DNA of 64,000 nucleotides from Adiantum capillus-veneris (Eukaryota; Streptophyta; Polypodiopsida; Polypodiales; Pteridaceae). Both the position numbers and the translations under genes were made by a program. Shown one piece after another: positions 55,201 to 64,000 of this stretch. The stretch lies in the NCBI GenBank assembly GCA_014529385.2, contig CM043944.1:94322476-94386475 (forward strand), written 5' to 3'. Every line of letters starts with the position of its first letter. Position 1 is the first letter of the stretch. The notes under the pieces are model-generated. The model was not told where the DNA came from, searched no databases, and saw only the letters and a program-made list of their open reading frames with translations.

Positions 55201-56110
55201 CTTAAGGCTTTGTGATCCATTCGTAGGATGAATGGAGTCCCCAAGAGATAATGTTTCCATATGTTTAGGGCATATAGAATAGCTAGTAGCTCTTTTTCAT
55301 ATTTGCCCAATACTCACGTATCAGAGTTGAGTCTTTAACTCTCATATGCTATGGCATGCCCTTCTTGAAGCAAAATAGCTCCAAGGCAATCACCACAAGC
55401 ATCACATTGGACCTCAAATGGCTTTGAGAGATCTAGTAGTGTGAGCACACGTTGAGCTATCGATAAGCTTCTCAAAAGCTTCTTGCACTTTTGCAGTCCA
55501 TGAATACTTAATGTTTTTTTTTGTTAAGTCATGTAATGGGCCTGCTATTAGCGAGAATTTTTTTTTCTATGAAGCATCTATAATATGCACACATACCTAT
55601 GAAACTTCGTACCTCCTAGAGATTCCTTAGATTAGGCCATCCTTTTATTATCTCTAACTTTGTTGGATCCATACGGGTGCCATCTTTAGAGATAATGTGA
55701 CCTAGATATTGATTCTCTTGTAGGAAAAAATCACTTTTCGTTTGATTAATGAAAAGATTATTCTCTCTCACAATCTGAAAGACTATCTGGAGGTGTCGCT
55801 TGGACTCTTCAAGAGAATTTGAATGGCCTGAAGATTTTTGTCCATGATGAGTTTGAATGCGTCTGGAGCATTTGTCAGGCCAAAACTTGTAAATTATCAA
55901 ATAGACTTTCTACCCGCGGCACGGGAAATCTATTTTTGATAGTGATCTTATTTAGTGCTCTATAGTCAACACACATGTGATATATGTCGTCTTTCTTTTG
56001 CACTAAAAGCAATGGTGAACAAAATGGAGAGGAGCTAGACCTCACCATCCCTTTTTTCACCAATTCATGCACTTGCCTCATGATTTCCTCTTGTTGAGCT
56101 TGTGAAACTC
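55200..56110 (-). pseudogene. Element F reverse transcriptase with catalytic core deleted
   Basis: Starts with [41 protein letters not shown] (56081-55900). The frame then jumps to FGLTNAPDAFKLIMDK, and from there straight to SLEESKRHLQIVFQIV (about 55800), KSDFFLQENQYLGHIISKDG. Both the palm segment between NRFPVPRV and FGLTNAP and the segment with the YxDD/FFDD pair are missing. The RNase H part (about 55560-55200) is also frameshifted. Confidence 0.83.
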
Positions 56111-56267
56111 AAAAAGGAGGCTTGTTAGGCAGTGAGCTTCCTGGTAGGAGCTCAATTGCATGGTCATCATCCCTCATTTTAGAGGTAGCTCACTAGGGAT
56201 GTCATCAATGAAAACATCTTGGGATCCATTTAGGAAATTAGACAACTCTAATTCCTCTTGATTCCCT

Positions 56268-56711
56268 TTATTGCAAGGATATGGTGTTCCCCGACTCATT
56301 AGCATCTATGTACATCCTCTCTTCCCTGTAGGTGAAGTAGATTCTCCTTTCAGGGAACTTCATGTTGGAAGCCATGCGATTAAACCATGGTGCCCCAACG
56401 ATAACATTCTCATGTTTGAGTGGGCAGATGAAGAAATCCTTTTTGTCCACATGGCTTTGGACATGAAGCCTTAATTTTCCAATTAAGGAAGTAATTGAGA
56501 CGTCTTGTCCCTTGATAGCTCCTTTGGCTTTCAATGCATCTCCCATCTTGTGGGCTTGTATGCCTAGCTTAGTGGTCAACTCCGTGGATATGAAGTTGTG
56601 AGTTGAACCAGGGTCAAACAAAATAAAGGTATCATGCTCTTGCATCTTTCCCCAAGCATAGGAAAGGAGAAATCCTTGGCAATGAGCATACTCTTTTGGA
56701 GCTTCAAACAT
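56268..56711 (-). pseudogene. Element F aspartic protease region
   Basis: An open frame of 147 codons with the active-site phrase ILFDPGSTHNFIS (DPG rather than the commoner DSG/DTG, as in element C), followed by LGIQAHKMG, IGKLRLHVQSHVDKKDFFICPL and GAPWFNRM. The family protease processes the polyprotein. Its upstream join to gag is interrupted by solo LTR G. Confidence 0.85.
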
Positions 56712-56715
56712 AGAG

Positions 56716-58437
56716 TGTCATAAAATATAATATCTAACTTTACCAAATGATTTTCTCATATGAAACTGATCATTTAATGTGGGAGAATAAACAGGAACAA
56801 GAGTTAGAATAGAGACATGTTCTTTTAGACCTATCCCAACACGGGACCAAAAGGAGAGATGGTTGCATCTCAATAGGGGTCCAAAAGGAGATGGTCTATC
56901 AAAGAGCAATGTGCAATAAGTGCTTCTGGACTTACCTCATCAGGGGACCAAGAGGAGAGATGGTTACATCTCAATAGGGGTCCAAAAGGAGGTAGTCTAT
57001 CAAAGAGCAATGTGCATCTAATGGAGCTTAAAATACCTTAGGGTTAGCTTCATTAAAGACCTCCAATGGTTAGTGCTAAAAGTCCTTTGACCTTAGGCAA
57101 GCTAGGGCTGATCTTGAGGTGGGAACCCAACCTAAGCTTGAGGTGCTTGTCGCGCTTGATGACTAAGGTGCTTGAGGTGCTTGTCGTGCTTGATGACTAA
57201 GGTGCTTGTCATGCTTGATGACTAAGGCACTTGGGGTGCTTGTCATACTTAATGAGGAAGGTGCTTGAGAAGCTTCCCATGCATGGGAGGTAAGGTGCTT
57301 GAGTCAAAAAGAGACCCTACAAACTTAATGTTGAAGGTGCTTGAGAAGCTTCGTATGCATGAAAGTCCCAAAGTTAGGGGAATCTTTGACTTAACTTTCC
57401 ACTCACCCAAAGGGCACCCCTTTTCTCAAAGCGCACATGGGACACATGTCAGAATCTCCCTATGCTTAACCACATGGGGTGCTTGAATTCTATTGGTTGG
57501 GCTAAAGAGGGGTCCAATGAGCTTCTAGTTCCATCCAAAAAATATCTATATATTTTCAAGCTCTCTCTCTCTAAGGGGTAAGGAGGACACTTGTCCAAAG
57601 ACTACCCATGTACTTGAATGCATGTTGCATGTGATTGGCTAGGAGGGAGAGGGGTCCAATGAGCTTGAAACATGTGTAAAAGCTACAACTCGCCCCAAAC
57701 AAGCAAGGGGGTTACTGGGGGGATATACACCACACACACACACTCATTTTGGGATCAATTCTCACTTGGTGAAAGTTGAGTAACTCCACCTCCTTCTCCA
57801 AGCTTGTGAGAAGTGAGAGCTTACAACAACACTCTTGGCTATGAAATGCAAATCCAACCAAGAGCCATGCTTCAATGCTTAAGCTTGCCATCTTCTCCAT
57901 CTTCATTACTATGCTACTATGTATGCTAGCAAGAAGAGTGATGATAAGTGAGGAACTATTTCTTTCTCCTATCGAATGTTTCTTCTTCCTCTTCCCTATC
58001 CTCATTCCCCGCTAGCTCTCTCCACCTTCGAAGGTGTTTAAGGCCTTGGGATTGAGGCTTGGGATAGTTAATGCTTTCTACAAAGTTTATGTTATGCTTG
58101 TGATGCATGAAGCTTTCCATATTCATTACATCACTTAGGTCACAAGGAACACAAAGATTGTATTCTACCAAGTCTCTCTTGATGGGAGAAACTATAATAC
58201 AAATGCCTATTGGAGGGGGAACCGGCTCCATATGAATCCGGTCCTCAACTATTGTCATGTTCTCTAAACTCTCTCTCTTGCAAAAGTATTGTTCATGCCA
58301 AGTTAACTAAGTACCATGTTTATGTTGCTACCATCAATTAAGTTCACCCACTATGCTCACAAAGTAATCTCACAAAAGTGCTTCACCTAATTTCCTAATT
58401 CCGCTACTCTCAAAGTTCATAGGCCATTTTCATTACA
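56716..58437 (+). repeat. Solo LTR G inserted in element F, opposite orientation
   Basis: 1722 bp, starts TGTCATAAAATATAATATC and ends GGCCATTTTCATTACA, so it is a complete LTR of the same family as F. It is flanked by a perfect 5-bp duplication TAGAG (56711-56715 and 58438-58442). It carries the same minisatellite (about 57150-57260) and roughly 101-bp repeat (about 56870-57010) as the 3' LTR of F. Confidence 0.93.
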
Positions 58438-58442
58438 TAGAG

Positions 58443-59802
58443 GCTCTTAGAAGTCTCATTGCGAGCAATTCTCTTGGGGCAAGGACGATAACCATGGCCT
58501 TGCTCCCCACACTTAAAACATTTGTGGTCCTTAAAAAAAACTTCTAGCTCTTTAGGAGAGAGTTTGTATTTACCTTTGTAAACTCCCTTCTCCTTGGACC
58601 GATTGTTGTTGTTGTTGGAATAGCCTTGGTAAGAATTTTGGGCATTGGTTTTCCTCTTGGCATCACTTTTGTCTTTATTTTCCATGGGCTTGACATTCCA
58701 TTAGCCCCTTGTTGGAAATTGATGCGCGAAGCAACCATGGTGTGGTGAATTACTTCGGTGATAGAACCAGGTCATTGAGAGTTGACATACTTGGCCATCT
58801 CTTTGGGTAATCCCGCACATAATTGTTTCTTTTGCACGAAAAAGTCTATCTTTTGAAAGACAGTAGCCCTGAGATGTAAATGCAAAACTTGTCCACATAT
58901 TTGTGGATAGACTCATGAGAGAGAAGCCTCAAACTCCGCCATTCGGTGAGCTCTTTTTCCTTTGCATCGCTTGCAAGGAATTTCTTCATGATGGAAACTC
59001 GTAGAGTTTTCCATGTCTTTGGGGCTTCGTCGTTGCCACGAAGGCTAGCCCACCATTGACGAGCCGATGTTTGGAAGTGCATAGCTACATGGCGTAGCTT
59101 GGAGGACTCCGTGAAGCCCTCATCTCCAAAGGCCGCATCAAATTTTTGAATGAAGGACAATACTTTGTCGGTAGCACCAAAGGTGCCATCATAGGTAAGG
59201 AAAGAGATACTCTTTCCTCCCTCATTAAACTTATTGAGATTTTTGTGACCTTCGCCATGCAGGGTAAGATTTGTGATGTCCTCTCCTCTTGTATTCTTCA
59301 AGAGAATAGCCATATCTTTCATCGAAAGAGGAGGAAAGTGAAGAATAAGGAGAAGAGGGTGACTTCTTTCTTGCCCTTTTCTTCCTTTGTTTCCTCTCTT
59401 CCCTTTCGGAGTGACGAGGAGAAGGACTATGGGTTAACCGTTTCCTCTTGGGAGGAGTTGGCGATCGTTTAGTCCACTGTCTTCGTGGAGCCACATCTTC
59501 GGAGGAACTTAGGGATTCATTACTTCTTGTTCTTTGGATTCCTCCTCTCGTATGGGAGAGAGTCTTCTACTAGGGGTCTCATCAAGAGGCCTCCTAAGCT
59601 CTTTCTCCTCTTGGAGAGGAAAGGAAATCCCATAAGCACGAAGTTGTTGAGTAACTACAGCTTGCAAAGTGGGGTTGCCCATAGCTTGTTGCAACCTAGT
59701 AACAAGATATTTAACAAACATGGGGGCATCATCATTAGCACCTTGATGTGCAAAATCAAAGTTATCAACGTTCATTCTACTCTCTTGGTTATTATCAGCC
59801 AT
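58443..59802 (-). pseudogene. Element F gag with zinc knuckle
   Basis: From 59802: NVDNFDFAHQGANDDAPMFV; an Arg/Lys/Ser-rich segment (59494-59231); the capsid part FNEGGKSISFLTYDG, VLSFIQKFDAAFGDEGF, SARQWWASLRG (59322-58846); and the knuckle CFKCGEQGHGYRPC with a Asn-rich linker before it (about 58685-58470). At least three frames. It breaks off at the TAGAG insertion site of solo LTR G. Confidence 0.87.
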
Positions 59803-60202
59803 GTTAATAAACTTATTTGTTTACTTAGTGTATGCTTTGGCAATTCAAAACATTACTTGCTACTCCTCTTAGCCTTTAAAAATAGACACTTAAGTATCTA
59901 CACCCACGGCTCGAATTGGTTAATTATAGAGAGTAGTGGAGTGGGTCTAATATAGCATAGTTGTCGAGGGATAGCTCCTTTTGGAGTTCTTATGGCTAAA
60001 AAATGGTAAAGCCGTAGGCAAGTCTAAAAATACTCCATTATTAAGACCAAAGCTCCCGAGGTGTGCACCATATCCCACATAGTGGGCTCAACAAAACCGA
60101 TAATAGATCCCAATCCCACTTACCCTAATATAATTAACAAAATCAACCATTAATAGGCTACTTAAGGACCTCTCTTCTTAAGCAAGAAAAGAGAAACCAA
60201 AT

Positions 60203-60214
60203 GCTCTGATACCA
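60203..60214 (-). other. Primer-binding site of element F (tRNA-Met-i)
   Basis: Minus strand TGGTATCAGAGC, one base inside the LTR edge at 60216. Confidence 0.88.
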
Positions 60215-60215
60215 A

Positions 60216-60614
60216 TGTAATGAAAATGGCCTATGGACTTTGAGAGTAGCGGAATTAGGAAATTGGATAAACCACTTTTGTGAGATTACTTTGTGAGCAT
60301 ATCTGGTGAACTTAATTGATGGTAGCAACATAAACATGGTACTTAGTTAACCTCGCATGAACAATACTTTTGCAAGAGAGAGAGTTTAGAGAACATGACA
60401 ATAATTGAGGACCGGATTCATATGGAGCCGGTCCCCCCTCCAATAGGCATTTGTATTATAGTTTTTTCCATCAAAAGAGACTTTGTACAATACAATCTTT
60501 GTGTTCCTTGTGACCTAGGTGATGCAATGAAGATGGAAAGCTTCATGCATCACAAACATAACATAAACTTTTTAAAAAGCATTAACTATCTCAAGCCTCA
60601 GTCCCAAGACCTCA
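60216..60614 (-). repeat. Truncated 5' LTR of element F
   Basis: Matches the first 400 bp of the left LTR (51625 onward) in the same orientation, and the solo LTR G inverted. Similarity stops sharply after CAAGACCTCA at 60614, so about 1.3 kb of this LTR is missing. Confidence 0.88.
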
Positions 60615-60906
60615 TTTAAAACACCAAGGACAAGCAGGTTTTGAACTCCTATAGCGTGCCATGAAAATTTTCACGTACTATTCTAGCCAACCAGCACATG
60701 AGCACATCGTAGCCGGAGAAAAATCTCCATTGTTTGACTGTCCCATGACCCGCTTCGCGCCTCCTCACCCACTTCATTTCTCCTTATGTTCCTTCAGCAT
60801 GGCCCTGCACTATGTCGCTCTGTTGACCTTGCCGTCATGCAGGCTACATGATACACCTCCTTCTCAAGGGTTGGGCTTATGGTTCTCAACCCATTGCCAG
60901 CAAGCC

Positions 60907-60943
<37 letters not shown>

Positions 60944-61985
60944 TCACATGCTCATGTGTGTCTGCAACAATTGGAGTGGACTCTCTTTGTGCTTGCGTAG
61001 ACCAAAGAACGCAAAGAAAGGCTCAAAAGTTTCAGTTTTAGTTGTCCAAGAAGCATGCAGAGTGGAAGAGGTTCCATGTAGACTGCACTAGAGGGAGAAA
61101 GACTTCGTGTGAAATTTGTAGAATATTCCATTTAAATTCGATTTCTTTAGAAGCGTCAGACATACTCTCTAAATTTTCCTTCAAAAAAAAAATGAAGCCC
61201 TGTAGCTCTCTCTCTCTATATATATAAATATATATATCCGCTCCCGTTCCTCACTAGCGCTCACTAGTTCCCTCCCCCTAGTGATCACCCGCTCCCTCCC
61301 CCTTCTCTCAAGTGTGGTAGACTGGTTATACTATATGTCTTGTTGCCACATATGCCTTGATCTGCATGTAGGACTGCCAAATCTTCTATGCAATAGTGAA
61401 GCACGGCCCCAGGATGACCCACCAATGAGGCCCCCCCTTGATGTGAGCACATCTGAGCTACCACCCCTACCCTGTGAGACAGAGCTCCCCCTCCCCTGCT
61501 CTTGGCACACAAATCAGGCAAAAAGAGGTAAATATAGACCCAAAATAGTCACCCACAAGACAATATAATCATTAACTCCATCATCCATAGTACGTATTGT
61601 TTGCAAACTAAAGATACAAAAATGACAAGCGTGAATTGATGAAAGTAAATCAATGACAATTATACACAGCAGCAAAATCACTTGATTGTTAATAATTGCA
61701 AATGTAATAGTTACAAACCATTGTCATTATTTAAAAAATATACATGGTTTTCAAAAAGACGTATAAAAGTCGTCTCATGATACATAATCTATGACAAAAA
61801 GAAACTAATGCTATCTAGCTATGGCAAAACTGACGTCGTCTAATCAGACATCTCATCGCGTCGAAGCGTCGTATCTGTCGGATTTTGCAAAAAAAAACAA
61901 TAAGATAGCTTTTTGTAAGTATAAACATATAGCGACGTTTATAAAACAATACAATAAATAGAAAAGAATAAACCCTAATACTAAC
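60615..61985. other. Intergenic DNA with microsatellites, no gene seen
   Basis: It contains a (CA)n run at about 60909-60941, a TA-rich run at about 61212-61238 and CT-rich stretches. A plus frame at 60661-61041 is open for 126 codons but runs through the CA repeat and has no recognisable content. A short segment near 61553-61590 resembles 49803-49840 inside the MULE (ATATAAtCAT.AACTCCATCAT), so part may derive from a related element. Confidence 0.45.
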
Positions 61986-63150
61986 CATGCCACCGTGAGA
62001 AGTCAGGATGTCTATAAGGGCATTTAAGCCCTTCCTGCCTGCGTACTCACGCTCGTACGGTGTGGGATCACGTCCTGTAAATGACCACTATCAAAACATA
62101 CAAAGAATCCATTATGCTAGAATTTCAAATCCCATAAACCCTAAACTATTGAATATAGATGCGACAACACTTACAAAATCGTCCTCAAATGATGCCCACC
62201 CGCCGCTCCCCAAGTGGTGCGAGCTCCCTGCCTCTACTCGCGCTCTGACTGCCTCCTTTTGTTGCTTCCACTTGTCGGGATTCTCGCGCGCTTCTTTCTT
62301 CTCATGCTTCCAATCTTCTTTGGCTAGCCAATCTGGTCTGCTCCACCCATGCTTGATTGCTTTTTGCACTTTGGAACGCTTATGCTTGCAGTATTCGTGC
62401 ATTCAAACCTTCATCACATCTTCATTGAAGTGGTCATCCTGTGTTGGAACGGGAAACTCGTCATGAAGCATGCTAATGACTCTGTCTTTTAATTTATTCG
62501 GTACTTCACTCCAGGTGTTTAGTATGTAGTGTCTAAACACTTGAGAGCAAAGACCGCGCATGCGCGAAATCACCTTCTTGCCGTCATCATCAAAGATGAT
62601 GCCGCCGCTGAAGTTGACGGAGTAAGACAAGCCCTCTCGCCGCTGATGCGTGACCCTGGGTGTCTCGACAGGGGTCTCTAGCGGCGCGTCAATGGGGGTA
62701 CGGACGCCAGGTGTCTCCACTGGAGTCTGAGCCCCAAAGAGAGGAGTGTCCACCACTGGAGTGACTCCTGGAGGAGTAGCCAGTGGTGTGTAGCTGTGGG
62801 GAATAGCGGTCAGTCGTGCAAAACCTGGTGTCGATGGCGAATTCGTGGCTGGTGTTAGGACGGGAAAAGAAGGGGAGGGTACAGAGCCTCGTCGAACATG
62901 AGGCGGTGTCGAGGCATCGGTGGCGCCACCCCCACAACAACCGCCACCGCCACCACTAGAGCGCCGGTGCCTCGACAAGTGTGAAGATCGTCTCATCGAC
63001 ACCGAAGCTTCGGAACGCGCTGAGGACTCCGAAACAGAGGGAGATGCGGATGGAGTAGGAACAAGCGATGGTGCGCCAGAGCGATGACGCTCCACGTACC
63101 ACTGTCTCTGCTGGGGTGACAAAGAAGAAAGAAACTCCTCACATCCATAC
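61986..63150 (-). pseudogene. CACTA-associated Ptta/En/Spm (transposase_24-like) gene, one in-frame stop
   Basis: A first exon (63150-62175) follows a good acceptor (TTTAATGCAG). It encodes FLSSLSPQQRQWYVERH, a Ser/Gly-rich part, a Thr-Pro-rich repeat (PVETPGVRTPIDAPLETP), then the conserved domain NTWSEVPNKLKDRVISML, EYCKHKRSKVQKAIKHG, ENPDKWKQQKEAVRAR and GSSHHLGSGGWASFEDDF. It ends at a consensus donor GTAAGT (62174). A second exon (62087-61986) continues in phase: GRDPTPYEREYAGRKGLNAL, donor GTTAGT. One TGA (62405-62403) lies between DVMKV and MHEYC. Such proteins are thought to assist CACTA transposition. Everything except this stop is intact. Confidence 0.75.
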
Positions 63151-63214
63151 CTGCATTAAACACACGAACATTTACACTTAATATTGAATGAATGGAGTAG
63201 AAAACATGGACAAG

Positions 63215-63218
<4 letters not shown>

Positions 63219-63271
<53 letters not shown>
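63219..63271. repeat. (GA)n microsatellite
   Basis: About 52 bp of GA repeats, followed by GGA units, in the spacer between the two CACTA genes. Confidence 0.95.
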
Positions 63272-63274
<3 letters not shown>

Positions 63275-63580
63275 GAGGAGGTGCTCGTCGTCTCTGCTTA
63301 TGAGAACATACCTAGAGCATACGTCCCTGGAGTGGACGCAAAGACCATTAAATACAATGACGGAATGACGCATATAAATACAGTGATGCAATGACGCAAA
63401 TACTTAAAGAGAGGGAGAATCGTACAAGAACTTGAATGTGCTTGTAGCTTTGGAATGTTCAAAGTCTAGCAACAACAGAAAGCGTTCTTCTTCTATTCAA
63501 CTTGAGTGATGGAAGAGGCAAGTGCATAACTCTGAATTTACAAAACAGAGCAAAATTGTTCAAATAAAATATTTATGGCT

Positions 63581-63916
63581 TTAAGAGATCTCTCGCTCAT
63601 CTTCGCATAGCTCAGCATAACTTCCTATATCTATATAGAGCTCTCCGTTTAAACAGATGTCCTCTGTTTCATTTTGTAGATCCTCTGCATGTGGATCCTC
63701 TGCATGCACCCCATAGAGAGTAGCAACTTGATGTTCGTCTTGCACCACCTCCATAGCTTCTGATTGAGCATCTTCTCCAATCTCCTCCATTGATGCCGCT
63801 GTGATTGGCACATGGTAGCCTTCATACGTCCGTGCACTACGAGGGGCTACCTCTATGACGTACCACCAGTTTGATGCAGACTTTGTGGGATGAAATATCA
63901 CTTGCCAGAGACACAT
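63581..63916 (-). CDS. DUF4216-like C-terminal segment of a CACTA TNP2-type transposase
   Basis: The frame contains QVIFHPTKSASNWWYVIEVA followed by PRSARTYEGYH and an acidic tail ending CEDEREIS before a TAA-type stop at 63581. The pattern (Q)VFYxxHP...NWWYVxEVxPR is typical of the segment following TNP2-type transposases in plants. Upstream, near 63985, HCEQ is followed by GTAAGTATG, a likely donor. The exact acceptor before VIFHP is unclear (CTGGCAAG), so the exon start is uncertain; an earlier exon lies beyond the window. Confidence 0.6.
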   Translation of the reverse strand: MCLWQVIFHPTKSASNWWYVIEVAPRSARTYEGYHVPITAASMEEIGEDAQSEAMEVVQDEHQVATLYGVHAEDPHAEDLQNETEDICLNGELYIDIGSYAELCEDEREIS

Positions 63917-64000
63917 AACTTACATGAGAGCTTCCAAGCACATAAATTCTAAAATGGGACTTTAACTATTTACATACTTACTTGTTCACAATGCTCGGGT

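Larger units (their letters stand above)
51625..60614 (-). mobile_element. Ty3/gypsy element F with a nested solo LTR
   Basis: Minus strand, right to left: truncated 5' LTR (60614-60216), primer-binding site (60214-60203), gag (59802-58443), solo LTR G of the same family in opposite orientation (56716-58437), protease, RT, RNase H, integrase (56711-53880), polypurine tract (53339-53325), 3' LTR (53324-51625). Many stops and a deletion in the RT make it inactive. Confidence 0.88.
61986..64000 (-). mobile_element. Part of a CACTA (En/Spm-like) DNA transposon
   Basis: Two gene segments typical of plant CACTA elements lie in tandem on the minus strand: a piece resembling the C-terminal DUF4216 region that accompanies the TNP2 transposase (63916-63581) and a gene resembling the Ptta/En/Spm 'transposase_24' family (63150-61986). 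The element continues past the right edge, and no terminal CACTA repeat was identified on the left. Confidence 0.7.

Noticed and set aside
60661-61041. 126-codon plus-strand ORF as a gene
   Set aside because: It runs through a (CA)n microsatellite, has no recognisable content or supporting signals, and lies in a TE-rich spacer.
61243-61300. Repeated CACTAG words as the CACTA element terminus
   Set aside because: The words are not followed by a known terminal repeat and no inverted partner is in the window.
1-64000. A bacterial-style defence, CRISPR or phage system
   Set aside because: Direct repeats here are microsatellites, LTR features or tandem duplications. All coding text is plant transposon or plant gene remnant.

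Overview
This is nuclear DNA from a land plant. The evidence is the dense nesting of plant-type LTR retrotransposons (Ty1/copia, Ty3/gypsy chromoviruses with a chromodomain tail, and a Tat-like gypsy), a Mutator-like (MULE) DNA transposon, CACTA transposase genes with spliceosomal introns, and host gene remnants with GT-AG introns. I see no tRNA, rRNA, CRISPR array or bacterial-type operon. Species cannot be fixed from this window. All functional calls come from reading translations and motifs by eye; no database search was run.

Layout. 1-760: leader and LTR of a short-LTR element (minus). 1448-4782: degenerate copia (plus) that keeps its 3' LTR. 5953-6078: inverted fragment of another copia LTR. 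7361-13630: second, longer copia (minus). 13636-18060: very decayed Tat-like gypsy (plus). 18061-21654: low-copy-looking DNA with a possible host exon, a strong foldback hairpin (19703-19842), a 19-bp direct repeat around a 650-bp insert, and a pseudogene scrap of a DEAH-box splicing helicase (21046-21290).

21655-43740 is a cluster of one chromovirus family and its relatives. It starts with a composite element that has two gag-pol regions fused without an LTR between them (21655-31400). Next comes the tail of a further copy (D), split by a younger, almost intact minus-strand chromovirus C (31558-39298) with target duplication AGTCG. The end of D (LTR at 39826-40372), a related solo LTR (40397-41059) and a minus-strand 3' end with a 698-bp tandem duplication (41216-43740) follow.

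45079-47604 holds the only recognisable metabolic gene: a seven-exon ribose-5-phosphate isomerase (RpiA family) on the minus strand. It appears broken by three single-base frameshifts and one altered splice donor. Next to it is a 2.6-kb MULE with about 167-bp terminal inverted repeats (47802-50433) carrying a 291-codon ORF of unknown function. 51625-60614 is a third gypsy element (F, minus) interrupted by an inverted solo LTR of its own family with a perfect 5-bp target duplication (56716-58437). The right end (61986-64000) belongs to a CACTA-type element.

Nothing here looks like a working multi-gene system. The main interest is the recombination history of the elements, an LTR sequence block conserved between otherwise different LTRs, the RpiA pseudogene, and a few unexplained structures (foldback hairpin, MULE cargo ORF, long tandem duplications).
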